From Actinomycetes bacterium (GTDB lineage: Bacteria > Actinomycetota > Thermoleophilia > BMS3ABIN01), in NCBI GenBank assembly GCA_021790075.1, contig JAJYIN010000012.1, positions 1-20,555 on the forward strand: a stretch of DNA of 20,555 nucleotides, given 5' to 3'. This document shows, piece by piece, positions 7,652-14,845 of this stretch. Every line of letters starts with the position of its first letter. Within the stretch, counting starts at the first letter, position 1. The notes beneath the pieces are model-generated. The model did no database searches, was not told where the DNA came from, and saw only the letters and a list, made by a program, of their open reading frames with translations. The translations under genes and the position numbers were made by a program.

Positions 7652-9859
7652 TTAACCCATTATCTCCGCCAGCGCGCCGCGCCAGGCCCGCGCCGCCTCT
7701 TCCACCGGCAGATTGATTCTCTCCTGACCGGCCGAGCTGATAACCAGCCGGTCGCCGCCGGCACGGCCGATGACCCGGACGGGCAGGTCCATCGCCAAGT
7801 GGGCGAAATGTTCCAGGTCCTTCTCCGCCACGGTCACCACGATCAGCCCCGGCGCCTCACCGAACAGCAGCAGGTCCGGCCGCTGATTCGATTCCAGGTC
7901 GACGGTGGCGCCCAGGCCGCCGGCAATGGCGGACTCCGCCAGGCAGCAGGCCAGGCCACCATCACTGACATCGTGCGCGCTCACAGCCAACTTCTCTAGA
8001 ATAGCTTCTCTTACCAGCAATTGCAGCTTTTTTTCCATCTCCAGGTCTACGTCCGGGATGCGTCCCGCCGCCTCACCGTGCACCCGCAGCTGAAATTCGG
8101 ACCCGTCCACGGCCGGCCGGGCGTCCCCCAGCAGCAGGATGGCGTCGCCTTCCTGCCCGAAACCGTGGGTTCCGATCAGCCGGGTGTCTTCTACCAGTCC
8201 CATCATGCCCACAACCGGGTTGGGGTAGACCGGCTGGCCGAAACTCTCGTTATAGAAACTGACGTTGCCGCCGGTGACCGGGGTCCCCAGCGCCTCGCAG
8301 GCCTCGGCCATCCCCTCGACCGCTTCCTTGAATTGGTAATAGATCTCGCCCTTCTCCGGGTTGCCGAAATTGAGGCAGTTGGTGATGGCCAGCGGCCGGG
8401 CCCCCACGCAGGAAAGGTTACGCGCGGCCTCGGCGACCACGGCGCGGGCGCCGCGGCGCGGGTCCAGGAAGCAGCGCCGGCCGTTGCCGTCCGTGGTCAG
8501 CGCCACGCCCCGCTGGTGACCCTTGATGCGCAGCACCGCGGCCTCGCCGCCGGGCCAGAGGGCGTTGTTGGTCTGGACCATGTGGTCGTACTGCCGGAAG
8601 ACCCATTCCTTGGAGCAGATGTTGGGCGAGCCCAGCAGAATGGTCAAAACGTGGTTGAGATCGGCGGGTTCCGGATAATGGTCCTCGGCCAGGGGCTCGT
8701 CCACCTCGTGGGCCGGGCGCACCGGCTCCACCAGGTAGGTGGGGGCCTCGTCCACCAGGGCGCCCACGGGCATGTCGCCGATCATCTCATCTCCCTGGAA
8801 GATGCGCAGGCGCTGGGTGCCGGTGACGGCGCCGATGACGGTGGCGTCCAGATCCCACTTGGCGCAAACATCGAGGACTTCGGCCTCGTTCTCCGGGGTC
8901 ACGCAGGCGAGCATCCGCTCCTGGGATTCGGAGATCATGATCTCGAAGGGCTCCATGCCCTGCTCCCGCAGGGGCACCCGGGAGATGTCCATGTCGATGC
9001 CGCTTTCGCCCTTGCTGGCCATCTCGCTGGAGGAGCTGGAGAGGCCGCCAGCGCCCAGGTCCTGCAGGCCGACCAGGAGGCCCTTGTCCCGCATCTCCAG
9101 GCAGGCCTCCAGAAGCTTCTTTTCCGTGAAGGGGTCGCCCACTTGGACGGTGGGGCGTTTCTCCTCGGCAGTCTCGTCGAACTCCGCCGACGCCAAAATG
9201 CTGGCGCCGCCGATGCCGTCGCGCCCGGTGGTGGAGCCGATCAGGATGATGCGGTTGCCGGCCCCCTTGGCCGAGGCTTTCAGGATCCCGTCATGCCGCA
9301 CCATTCCCACGCACATGACGTTGATAAGGCAGTTGCCTTCGTAGGGGTCCTCGAAATGGATCTCGCCGGCGATGGTGGGGATGCCCATGCAGTTGCCATA
9401 GGCGGCGATGCCGGCCACGACCCCCTCGAGAAGGAATTTCTGGCGCGCCTTTTCCAGCGAGCCGAAATGGAGCGGGTCCAGGTTGGCGATGGGCCGGGCG
9501 CCCATGGCAAAGATGTCCCGGACGATGCCGCCGATGCCGGTGGCCGCGCCCTGAAATGGCTCGATGGCGGAAGGATGGTTGTGGCTCTCGATCTTCATGG
9601 CGATGGCCAGGCCGCCGCCGATGTCGATGATGCCGGCGTTCTCACCCGGGCCCTGCAGGATGCACTCGCCGTTGACGGGCAGCCCTTTGAGCAGACGCCG
9701 CGAGTGCTTGTAACCGCAGTGTTCGCTCCACATCAGCGAGAAGATGGCCAGCTCCACGTAATTGGGCTCGCGCCCCAGCCGCGCGCAGATATCGTCGTAT
9801 TCGGCGGCCTTGAGGCCGAGGAGCTCGTAGGCGGGTTTCTGTGCCTGGCCGGCGCTCAT
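7652..9859 (-). CDS. purL: Phosphoribosylformylglycinamidine synthase, large subunit PurL
   Basis: PurL is the ATP-using synthetase subunit that converts FGAR to FGAM with ammonia from PurQ, in a complex with PurS. At 735 residues it is the small bacterial form, matching the separate purS and purQ genes just upstream. Motifs include SEHCGYKHS (45-53), ESHNHPSAIEP (91-101), GSTTGRDGIGG and LQDLGAGGLSSSSSE, plus the second-half ITNCLNFGNPEKGE and VTGGNVSFYNE. The open frame continues to 10156, but that part overlaps purQ and looks like a shadow. ATG at 9857-9859 gives the normal N-terminus, has GGGAAG ahead of it, and overlaps the stop of a bridging mini-ORF as ATGA. It ends six bases before purF. 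Confidence 0.97.
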   Translation of the reverse strand: MSAGQAQKPAYELLGLKAAEYDDICARLGREPNYVELAIFSLMWSEHCGYKHSRRLLKGLPVNGECILQGPGENAGIIDIGGGLAIAMKIESHNHPSAIEPFQGAATGIGGIVRDIFAMGARPIANLDPLHFGSLEKARQKFLLEGVVAGIAAYGNCMGIPTIAGEIHFEDPYEGNCLINVMCVGMVRHDGILKASAKGAGNRIILIGSTTGRDGIGGASILASAEFDETAEEKRPTVQVGDPFTEKKLLEACLEMRDKGLLVGLQDLGAGGLSSSSSEMASKGESGIDMDISRVPLREQGMEPFEIMISESQERMLACVTPENEAEVLDVCAKWDLDATVIGAVTGTQRLRIFQGDEMIGDMPVGALVDEAPTYLVEPVRPAHEVDEPLAEDHYPEPADLNHVLTILLGSPNICSKEWVFRQYDHMVQTNNALWPGGEAAVLRIKGHQRGVALTTDGNGRRCFLDPRRGARAVVAEAARNLSCVGARPLAITNCLNFGNPEKGEIYYQFKEAVEGMAEACEALGTPVTGGNVSFYNESFGQPVYPNPVVGMMGLVEDTRLIGTHGFGQEGDAILLLGDARPAVDGSEFQLRVHGEAAGRIPDVDLEMEKKLQLLVREAILEKLAVSAHDVSDGGLACCLAESAIAGGLGATVDLESNQRPDLLLFGEAPGLIVVTVAEKDLEHFAHLAMDLPVRVIGRAGGDRLVISSAGQERINLPVEEAARAWRGALAEIMG

Positions 9860-9900
9860 CGGTCTTCCCTTTCCCGTTGACGGGCCGCCGGCGCGCTCAT
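9856..9900 (-). CDS. 14-codon mini-ORF bridging purQ and purL
   Basis: Between the purQ stop and the purL start the minus strand encodes [14 protein letters not shown]. Its ATG (9898-9900) overlaps the purQ stop as ATGA, and its TGA (9856-9858) overlaps the purL ATG as ATGA. It fills the 37-base gap exactly. It could hand terminating ribosomes from purQ to purL and keep subunit levels in step. The overlaps are seen directly, but the Shine-Dalgarno ahead is poor (AGGGG), the peptide has no recognised function, and chance is possible. Confidence 0.3.
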   Translation of the reverse strand: MSAPAARQREREDR

Positions 9901-10637
9901 TGCCCGCCCCTTGCCGCCGCGGCCGCCACCAGGATCGACTCGAAGACGCCCCGCCCGCCGGCGCCGCCGACGACGGGGTCACAGACGCGCTCCGGGTGCG
10001 GCATGAGGCCGAACACGTTGCGTTCCTCGTTGCAGATGCCGGCGATGTTGCCCAGCGAGCCGTTGGGGTTGGCGCCGGCCGTCGTCTCGCCGCTCTCGTC
10101 GCAGTAGCGCACGACCACCTGGCCGTTTGCCTCCAGCTGGGCCAGACCGGCCGCATCGATGAAGTAGTTGCCCTCCATGTGGGCGATGGGAATCTTTATG
10201 ACCTGCCCCGGCTCGTAGGCCGAGGTGAACGGCGTCTCCGCGTTCTCCACCCGCAGGTTCACCAGCTGGCAGACGAACTTGAGCCCCTCGTTCTGGTGCA
10301 TGGCGCCGGGCAGCAGCCCCGCCTCCAGGAGGATCTGGAAGCCGTTGCAGATGCCGATCACCAGGCCGCCGGACTCGGCGAAGCGCCGGACGGCCTTCAT
10401 GATGGGAGAGAAACGGGCGATGGCGCCGCAGCGCAGGTAGTCGCCATAAGAGAAGCCGCCGGGGAGGATGACGCAGTCCAGCTCACCCAGGCCGGTATCC
10501 TTGTGCCAGAGGTAGCGGGCCTCGGCCCCGGGGAAGCCCGAGACGGCGTCGTAGCTGTCGGCGTCGCAGTTGGAGCCGGGGAACACCACGACCCCAAAGC
10601 GGCTGGCCTCAAGTTCAGTCTGTGGATTAATGGACAC
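9897..10637 (-). CDS. purQ: Phosphoribosylformylglycinamidine synthase, glutaminase subunit PurQ
   Basis: PurQ hydrolyses glutamine and passes ammonia to PurL in the PurSLQ complex. The 246 residues form one class I glutamine amidotransferase domain. It has [10 protein letters not shown] near the N-terminus, the oxyanion-strand region [15 protein letters not shown] (58-72), the nucleophile Cys97 in GICNGFQ, and the His214/Glu216 pair in LMPHPER. The start is GTG at 10635-10637, seven bases after the purS stop, with AGG overlapping that stop. No better in-frame start lies before the conserved [10 protein letters not shown]. It is followed by the mini-ORF and purL. Confidence 0.96.
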   Translation of the reverse strand: MSINPQTELEASRFGVVVFPGSNCDADSYDAVSGFPGAEARYLWHKDTGLGELDCVILPGGFSYGDYLRCGAIARFSPIMKAVRRFAESGGLVIGICNGFQILLEAGLLPGAMHQNEGLKFVCQLVNLRVENAETPFTSAYEPGQVIKIPIAHMEGNYFIDAAGLAQLEANGQVVVRYCDESGETTAGANPNGSLGNIAGICNEERNVFGLMPHPERVCDPVVGGAGGRGVFESILVAAAAARGGQ

Positions 10638-10644
10638 AGGTCGC

Positions 10645-10884
10645 CTAGTCGGGCACCAGCTCGAAACGGAAATCTTCGATGATCGGGTTGGCCAGCAATT
10701 TCTGGCACATCGCGTCCACCTCGTCAGCGGCGCCCACGCCGGCGGGCAGGTCCAGCTCGATGTACTTGCCTACGCGTACGTTATGGACCCCCTCAAAACC
10801 AAGCGCCGGCAGCGACCGCTCGATGGTCACGCCCTGGGGGTCGAGAATGCCCTGCTTGGGAGTGATATAAACCTTGGCTTTCAT
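10645..10884 (-). CDS. purS: Phosphoribosylformylglycinamidine synthase subunit PurS
   Basis: PurS is the small scaffold subunit that joins PurQ to PurL in the Bacillus-type FGAM synthase. The 79-residue length and the pattern [20 protein letters not shown], then [20 protein letters not shown], then [13 protein letters not shown] are typical of the family. The ATG at 10882-10884 is preceded by GAGGAGG with a short spacer. The 62 bases between purC and purS hold this ribosome site and little else. Order purC-purS-purQ-purL is the common Gram-positive arrangement. Confidence 0.96.
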   Translation of the reverse strand: MKAKVYITPKQGILDPQGVTIERSLPALGFEGVHNVRVGKYIELDLPAGVGAADEVDAMCQKLLANPIIEDFRFELVPD

Positions 10885-10946
10885 GGCCTCCTCATCAGTG
10901 AGTGGAGTTAAAGATCAGGACTGCGTTCCCGGGTTCGCGCGGGTAT

Positions 10947-11648
10947 TCAGCTTTCCACCCGGTTCAGCATTTCCTCGTAAGCCTCTTCCACGTCACCCAT
11001 GTCGCGGCGGAAGCGGTCTTTGTCGAGCTTCTTTTTCGTGTCAGCATCCCAGAAACGGCAGGTGTCGGGGCTGATCTCGTCCCCGAGGACGATGTTGCCT
11101 GCCGCATCCTTGCCAAATTCCAGCTTGAAATCAACCAGGAGCACCTTGCGCTCGAGGAAGAATCTCGACAGCACCTCGTTGATGGCGAGCGCCAGGCGCT
11201 CGATTTCGGCGCGCTCCTCCGGGGGCACCAGCCCCAGCTCCTGGATGTGAGCGTCGGTGACCAGGGGGTCGCCCAGCGCGTCGTCCTTGAGGAAGAACTC
11301 AAGCATCGGCTTCTTCATCCTGGCGCCCTCCTCGAAGCCGAGCCGCTTGCAGATACTGCCGGCGGCGTAGTTCCTCACCACTACCTCGACCGGGTACATC
11401 TCCAGCTTCTTGCACAGGAGCGTGTCTTCGAAAATCTGATCCACCAGCTGGGTGGAGATGCCGTGCGCTTCCAGCAGCCGGAAGAGGATGGCGGAGATCT
11501 TCGCGTTGCGGACGCCCTTATGGGCGATCTGGCCCTTCTTCTGGCCATCGAAAGCGGTAGCGTCGTTCTTGAACTGCTGCGCCACCTGCTCCGGGTCCTC
11601 GGTGGCCCAGACGATCTTCGCTTTGCCTTCGTATAACTTTTGTGGCAT
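10947..11648 (-). CDS. purC: SAICAR synthetase
   Basis: PurC joins aspartate to CAIR with ATP, giving SAICAR. The 233-residue protein has the single-domain bacterial form. MPQKLYEGKAKIVW covers the ATP site near residue 1; VVVRNYAAGSICKRLG and LVDFKLEFGKD follow, then GDEISPDTCRFWD. ATG at 11646-11648 is chosen because the family normally starts just before KLYEGKAK. A TTG directly ahead (11649-11651) is six bases from GGAG and could be used instead, adding one Met. The 69-base gap after purB contains a lone arm of the foldback element. Confidence 0.96.
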   Translation of the reverse strand: MPQKLYEGKAKIVWATEDPEQVAQQFKNDATAFDGQKKGQIAHKGVRNAKISAILFRLLEAHGISTQLVDQIFEDTLLCKKLEMYPVEVVVRNYAAGSICKRLGFEEGARMKKPMLEFFLKDDALGDPLVTDAHIQELGLVPPEERAEIERLALAINEVLSRFFLERKVLLVDFKLEFGKDAAGNIVLGDEISPDTCRFWDADTKKKLDKDRFRRDMGDVEEAYEEMLNRVES

Positions 11649-11676
11649 CAATTCAGACTCCGTTGGCTCAATTTTC

Positions 11677-11711
11677 CCTGCAAAAAAATAGTATGGTGTC
11701 CCCGAGTTTTA
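11677..11711. repeat. Lone copy of the foldback element arm
   Basis: The stretch from CCTGCAAAAAAATAG to GTCCCCGAGTTTTA matches 2905-2939 at 34 of 35 positions (one T to A change). Flanks on both sides differ, so 35 bp is the whole shared unit. No opposing arm is nearby. It sits six bases after the purB stop, inside the pur operon and ahead of the purC ribosome site. It may be a solo end left after deletion or an incomplete insertion. Confidence 0.8.
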
Positions 11712-11717
11712 CCCCGC

Positions 11718-13019
11718 TTATCCATCGAGTGCCTCCAGGCGTTCGAAAACGACATGGATGTTCTCAAGGTAGCGGTTCGGGTCGAAGCAGCTTTCCAGCT
11801 CCGGTTCGGTGAGGGATGCCCTAACGGTCTCGTCTTGCAGCAACAGGTCTTTGAAACTGGTCTGGTCCCGCCAGGCCTTCATGGCGCTGGCCTGGACGAT
11901 TCGGTAGGCCTCCTCCCGGGAGAGCCCCTTGTCAATTAATTTTAGCAGAACCGATTGGGAGAAGACTAACCCGTGGCTGGCCCAGAGATTGCGCAGCATG
12001 TTCTCGGGATAGACCATCAGGTTCTCCATCACATCTGCCCACTTGTAGAGCATATAGTCAAGCAAAATGGTGCTGTCCGGCAGGATCACCCGTTCCGCCG
12101 ACGAGTGGGAGATGTCGCGCTCGTGCCAGAGGGCGTTGTTCTCCAGCGCCGCCAGCGCATTGGCGCGGATGATGCGCGCCTGGCCGCACATGCGCTCGCT
12201 GATGATGGGGTTGCGCTTGTGCGGCATGGCCGAGGAGCCTTTCTGCCCTTTCTTGAACGCTTCTTCCGCCTCCAGCACTTCGGTGCGCTGCAGGTGCCGC
12301 ACTTCAGTGGCGAACTTCTCGATGGAGGAAGCGGTCACCGCCAGGGCGGTCATGAATTCGGCGTGCCGGTCGCGCTGCACCACCTGGGTCGAGGCCGGCG
12401 CCGGCGTCAGCCCCAATCGGTGGCAAACCTCTTCCTCGATATCCGGCGGGATCATGGCGTAAGTGCCGACGGCGCCGGAGATCTGCCCCACCGAAACCGT
12501 CTCGCGGGCGCGCTCCAGCCGCTCGATGTCACGGGCCGCCTCGAAGCACCAGACCGCCAGCTTGAGGCCGAAAGTGATGGGCTCGGCGTGGATGCCATGG
12601 CTGCGGCCGATCATGACGGTGTCCCGGTGCTCGAAAGCGCGCTTTTTCAGCACGCCCAGCAGGTGCCTGAGGTCGCGCAGCAGGATGTCGGACGCCTCGC
12701 GGAGCTGGAGCGCCAGCCCCGTGTCCAGCATGTCTGAAGAGGTCATGCCGTAATGGATGTACTTGGAGGCCTCGCCCACGTGCTCGCCCACATTGGTAAG
12801 GAAGGCGATGACGTCGTGGCGTGTCTCCTTCTCGATCTCGAGGACGCGGTCCACGTCGAAAGCCGCCTTCTCCTCGATCTCGGCGAGCGCTTCTTCCGGG
12901 ATCAATCCGCGTTTGGCCCAGGATTTGCAGACGGCGATTTCCACCTTCAGCCAGGTGGCCATCCTGTGCTCGTCGGTCCAGACGGACGCGATCTCGGGGC
13001 GTGAGTATTTGGGGATCAT
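11718..13019 (-). CDS. purB: Adenylosuccinate lyase
   Basis: PurB splits fumarate from SAICAR (giving AICAR) and from adenylosuccinate (giving AMP), so it serves both the main operon and purA. The 433-residue protein begins MIPKYSRPEIASVW, the classic N-terminus. It has TRHDVIAF (67-74), YGMTSSDMLDT (90-100), GRSHGIHAEP (138-147, Ser where the family often has Thr), and the flexible signature loop GSSAMPHKRNP (261-271) with the catalytic serine. ATG at 13017-13019 is preferred; a GTG at 13058 would add 13 unconserved residues. The Shine-Dalgarno is weak and a promoter candidate lies just upstream, so the message may be nearly leaderless. First gene of the nine-gene operon. Confidence 0.96.
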   Translation of the reverse strand: MIPKYSRPEIASVWTDEHRMATWLKVEIAVCKSWAKRGLIPEEALAEIEEKAAFDVDRVLEIEKETRHDVIAFLTNVGEHVGEASKYIHYGMTSSDMLDTGLALQLREASDILLRDLRHLLGVLKKRAFEHRDTVMIGRSHGIHAEPITFGLKLAVWCFEAARDIERLERARETVSVGQISGAVGTYAMIPPDIEEEVCHRLGLTPAPASTQVVQRDRHAEFMTALAVTASSIEKFATEVRHLQRTEVLEAEEAFKKGQKGSSAMPHKRNPIISERMCGQARIIRANALAALENNALWHERDISHSSAERVILPDSTILLDYMLYKWADVMENLMVYPENMLRNLWASHGLVFSQSVLLKLIDKGLSREEAYRIVQASAMKAWRDQTSFKDLLLQDETVRASLTEPELESCFDPNRYLENIHVVFERLEALDG

Positions 13020-13028
13020 ACGCGCCCT

Positions 13029-13057
13029 ATTATTTAACGAACCGGGGGGAGTTTCCA
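13029..13057 (-). promoter_or_regulatory. purB operon promoter candidate, nearly leaderless
   Basis: The minus strand carries TGGAAA (13052-13057), a 17-base spacer and AATAAT (13029-13034; five of six consensus bases). Predicted start is about 13022, three bases before the purB ATG. The weak ribosome site of purB fits a leaderless or nearly leaderless message. Motifs are seen; use is inferred. Confidence 0.45.
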
Positions 13058-13108
13058 CCCCCTTGATGATGGATGGGATGATAAGCAGCGGTGATGCGAT
13101 CGCGGGCG

Positions 13109-13178
13109 TGAACGCGATGCGGTGAGCGGATGAACGCGATGCGGCTGCACGTACTGAAGCGATGCGGTGAGCGGGTAA
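13109..13178. repeat. Imperfect tandem repeats between purB and msrA
   Basis: Three direct copies of a TGAACGCGATGCGG-type unit start at 13109, 13131 and 13155, spaced 22 and 24 bp. TGAACGCGATGCGG is identical in the first two, and GCGATGCGGTGAGCGG is identical at 13114-13129 and 13159-13174. Partial cores (GTGATGCGAT, CATGCGAT) flank them. The array fills the space between two divergent genes. It could be a regulator-binding array (spacing near two helical turns) or a decaying tandem duplication. Confidence 0.6.
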
Positions 13179-13237
13179 TCATGCGATCCGGGTATACCTG
13201 AAGGAGAATGACGCGCAAGGGGCCCAAAGGAGGAATG

Positions 13238-13711
13238 ATGCCCACTGAAAAAGCCATGTTCGCCGCCGGCTGTTTCTGGGGCGTGGAGGCGGCTTTCCGC
13301 CAGATCGACGGGGTCGTGTCAGCTACCGTGGGCTATTCCGGCGGCGGCTACCCGAATCCCACCTATGAGGACGTCTCGAGCGGCCGCACCGGCCACGCCG
13401 AGTCCGTGCTGGTCGAGTACGATCCCGGCCGCGTCTCCTACGGCGAACTGCTGGACGCGTTCTGGAGAATGCACGACCCTGCCACGCTCAACCGGCAGGG
13501 ACCCGACACCGGCTCGCAGTACCGCTCCGCCATCTTCTTCTTTTCCCCGGCACAGGAACACGCGGCCATGGCGTCTCGGGACCGGCTGGAGAAAAGCGGG
13601 CGCTTCCCGAACCCGGTCGTGACCGAGATCAGGCCCGCGGGAGACTTCTACCGCGCCGAGGAATATCACCAGCGGTACTTAGAAAAGCACGGCCGGCTCA
13701 GCTGCGGCTAG
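13238..13711 (+). CDS. msrA: Peptide methionine sulfoxide reductase MsrA
   Basis: MsrA reduces methionine-S-sulfoxide in proteins and free methionine, a cytosolic oxidative-damage repair role. The 157-residue product has the catalytic GCFWG motif at 11-15 (Cys12), the family blocks [11 protein letters not shown] and [11 protein letters not shown], then [17 protein letters not shown] and [10 protein letters not shown] likely resolving cysteine is second from the C-terminus (Cys156). Three ATG codons are possible: 13208, 13235 and 13238. AGGAGG at 13228-13233 is best spaced for 13238, which also gives the usual short N-terminus; 13208 has its own AAGGAG only one base away. It is divergent from purB and is not obviously part of purine metabolism. 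Confidence 0.95.
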   Translation: MPTEKAMFAAGCFWGVEAAFRQIDGVVSATVGYSGGGYPNPTYEDVSSGRTGHAESVLVEYDPGRVSYGELLDAFWRMHDPATLNRQGPDTGSQYRSAIFFFSPAQEHAAMASRDRLEKSGRFPNPVVTEIRPAGDFYRAEEYHQRYLEKHGRLSCG

Positions 13712-13793
13712 CAAATTGGCGGCTCGCCGGCGGTGGAAGGCCCGCCGTCCGACGGCCACGCGAGGCTCACTGCCAACCGCCTTCCGGCCCCGG
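13712..13793. other. Convergent gap between msrA and the DUF6141-like gene
   Basis: The 82 bases hold the inverted repeat GGAAGGC (13735-13741) / GCCTTCC (13779-13785) around GCCGTC-C-GACGGC (13744-13756). This could form a shared terminator structure, but neither strand has a T-run after it, so I do not call a terminator. Confidence 0.3.
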
Positions 13794-14315
13794 CTATCGC
13801 TTCCGTTTGCGGCCGGTCATCTGGTCCAGCGCCGCCAGCAGCTCTTCCGGCCGCTGGGAGCCGATCAGCAGCTGCTTTTCCACCGCCAGCTCCAGCTGAA
13901 CGCCCTGGTTGCCGCTAGCGTTGTAGGCCCAGCCGAAGCGGGGCGACCACCGCACCCCCCAGCCGCCGTACTCCTTAAGCGGCCTGTAGGTGCGCACATA
14001 ATAGTCATCGATGTCGTGGGGGGATAGGGTCTTGGTGATGTGGGGGAAGAACCGGACGGTGAGCCGGCCGCCGTCGACCTCGGTTTCCAGCCGTACGGCG
14101 AAGAAGAACAAAGGGAGGAACAGGCCGAAAAACAGCCATACGAGCCAAGCCCCCCAGTTTGACATGGGGTTGTCGCCCACGGGCTTGCCCAGGAGAACCT
14201 GGGCGATGAAGGCGTACCAGGCAAACGTGAAGGGAACAGCCAGCAGGACGACCAGCCACCATTGACGCGGATACTGGATCTCCTGGAAGATGACGTCCGT
14301 GCGGCCGTTCGCCAT
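13794..14315 (-). CDS. Two-helix membrane protein resembling the DUF6141 family
   Basis: The function is unknown. The 173-residue protein has two hydrophobic segments (about 19-42 and 54-75). They are followed by a soluble part with ETEVDGGRLTVRF, HDIDDYYVRTYRPLKEYGGWG, AYNASGNQGVQLEL and LIGSQRPEELLAAL, and a basic tail GRKRKR. The GWG...YN.SGN.GVQ.EL...IGSQRPEEL pattern is what I recall of DUF6141-type membrane proteins (PH-like fold possible); that assignment is from memory. Its ATG (14313-14315) is only four bases after the purE stop, so it is probably co-transcribed and translationally coupled with purD-purE. No purine role is evident from the sequence. Confidence 0.8.
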   Translation of the reverse strand: MANGRTDVIFQEIQYPRQWWLVVLLAVPFTFAWYAFIAQVLLGKPVGDNPMSNWGAWLVWLFFGLFLPLFFFAVRLETEVDGGRLTVRFFPHITKTLSPHDIDDYYVRTYRPLKEYGGWGVRWSPRFGWAYNASGNQGVQLELAVEKQLLIGSQRPEELLAALDQMTGRKRKR

Positions 14316-14319
14316 GGTT

Positions 14320-14772
14320 CTAGATCACCGCCAGTATCCTCCCGGCCATGAGGGCCGCGTTCTTGGCTCCGTTGATCGCCATGCAGGCGACCGGCACCCC
14401 CGGGGGCATCTGCACGATGGAGAGGAGCGAATCGAGGCCGCCCAGGTCCCTGGTCTGGATCGGCACGCCGATGACCGGCAGCTGCGTGAGCGAGGCGACG
14501 ACGCCGGGGAGGGCGGCCGCCTTGCCGGCGCCGGCGATGATGACCTTGAGGCCGCGGCCGGCCGCCGTCTCCGCATACTCAGCCAGCTTCTTGGGGTCGC
14601 GATGGGCGCTGATGACGTTGAGCTCGTAAGGAATCTCCAGACGGTCCAGCTCGTCGCAGGCGGCCTGCATCACCTCGCGGTTGGACTCGCTGCCCATCAC
14701 CACCCCCACCAGGACTTCATCCATGGCGACTTCCTCCAGCTGCGGTTCCAGCTCTTCCAAGGTGTCCGTCAT
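14320..14772 (-). CDS. purE: N5-carboxyaminoimidazole ribonucleotide mutase PurE, with altered conserved residues
   Basis: PurE class I converts N5-CAIR to CAIR. The 150-residue protein has [10 protein letters not shown] (22-31), the catalytic-histidine motif SAHRDP (His57), [19 protein letters not shown] (72-90), LPVIGVP and [16 protein letters not shown]. The usual GSDSD is GSESN, and the usual GAGGAAHLPG is [10 protein letters not shown], so a conserved Asp and a conserved His are replaced by Asn31 and Ala87. SAHR rather than class II residues indicates class I, which expects a PurK partner; none is in the window. ATG at 14772 has GGGAGG ahead; ATG at 14724 with GGAGG is a second option that drops an acidic leader ([10 protein letters not shown]). 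It is 62 bases downstream of purD. Confidence 0.93.
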   Translation of the reverse strand: MTDTLEELEPQLEEVAMDEVLVGVVMGSESNREVMQAACDELDRLEIPYELNVISAHRDPKKLAEYAETAAGRGLKVIIAGAGKAAALPGVVASLTQLPVIGVPIQTRDLGGLDSLLSIVQMPPGVPVACMAINGAKNAALMAGRILAVI

Positions 14773-14818
14773 CTTTTCCTCCCGGTCTTTGGCTTCCCCG
14801 CTCTTTCGAAAATCTCTG

Positions 14819-14845
14819 GCCTAAGCTTCGCAGCCTAAGCTTCGC
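14819..14845. repeat. 14-bp tandem duplication across the purD stop codon
   Basis: GCCTAAGCTTCGC occurs at 14819-14831 and again at 14833-14845, period 14. The second copy contains the purD TAG stop (14835-14837). It looks like a replication-slippage duplication; the purD reading frame is not disturbed. Confidence 0.8.

Noticed and set aside
13017..13058. GTG at 13058 as the purB start
   Set aside because: It adds 13 residues not found in the family, and the -35/-10 candidates lie inside that extension.
13109..13178. CRISPR array
   Set aside because: Units are adjacent and imperfect with no unique spacers of uniform length; also no cas genes in the window. The same holds for 16223-16335.
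13020..13200. Purine, PRPP or ZTP riboswitch ahead of the purB operon
   Set aside because: No conserved core is visible; the region is occupied by simple repeats and a promoter candidate very close to the ATG.
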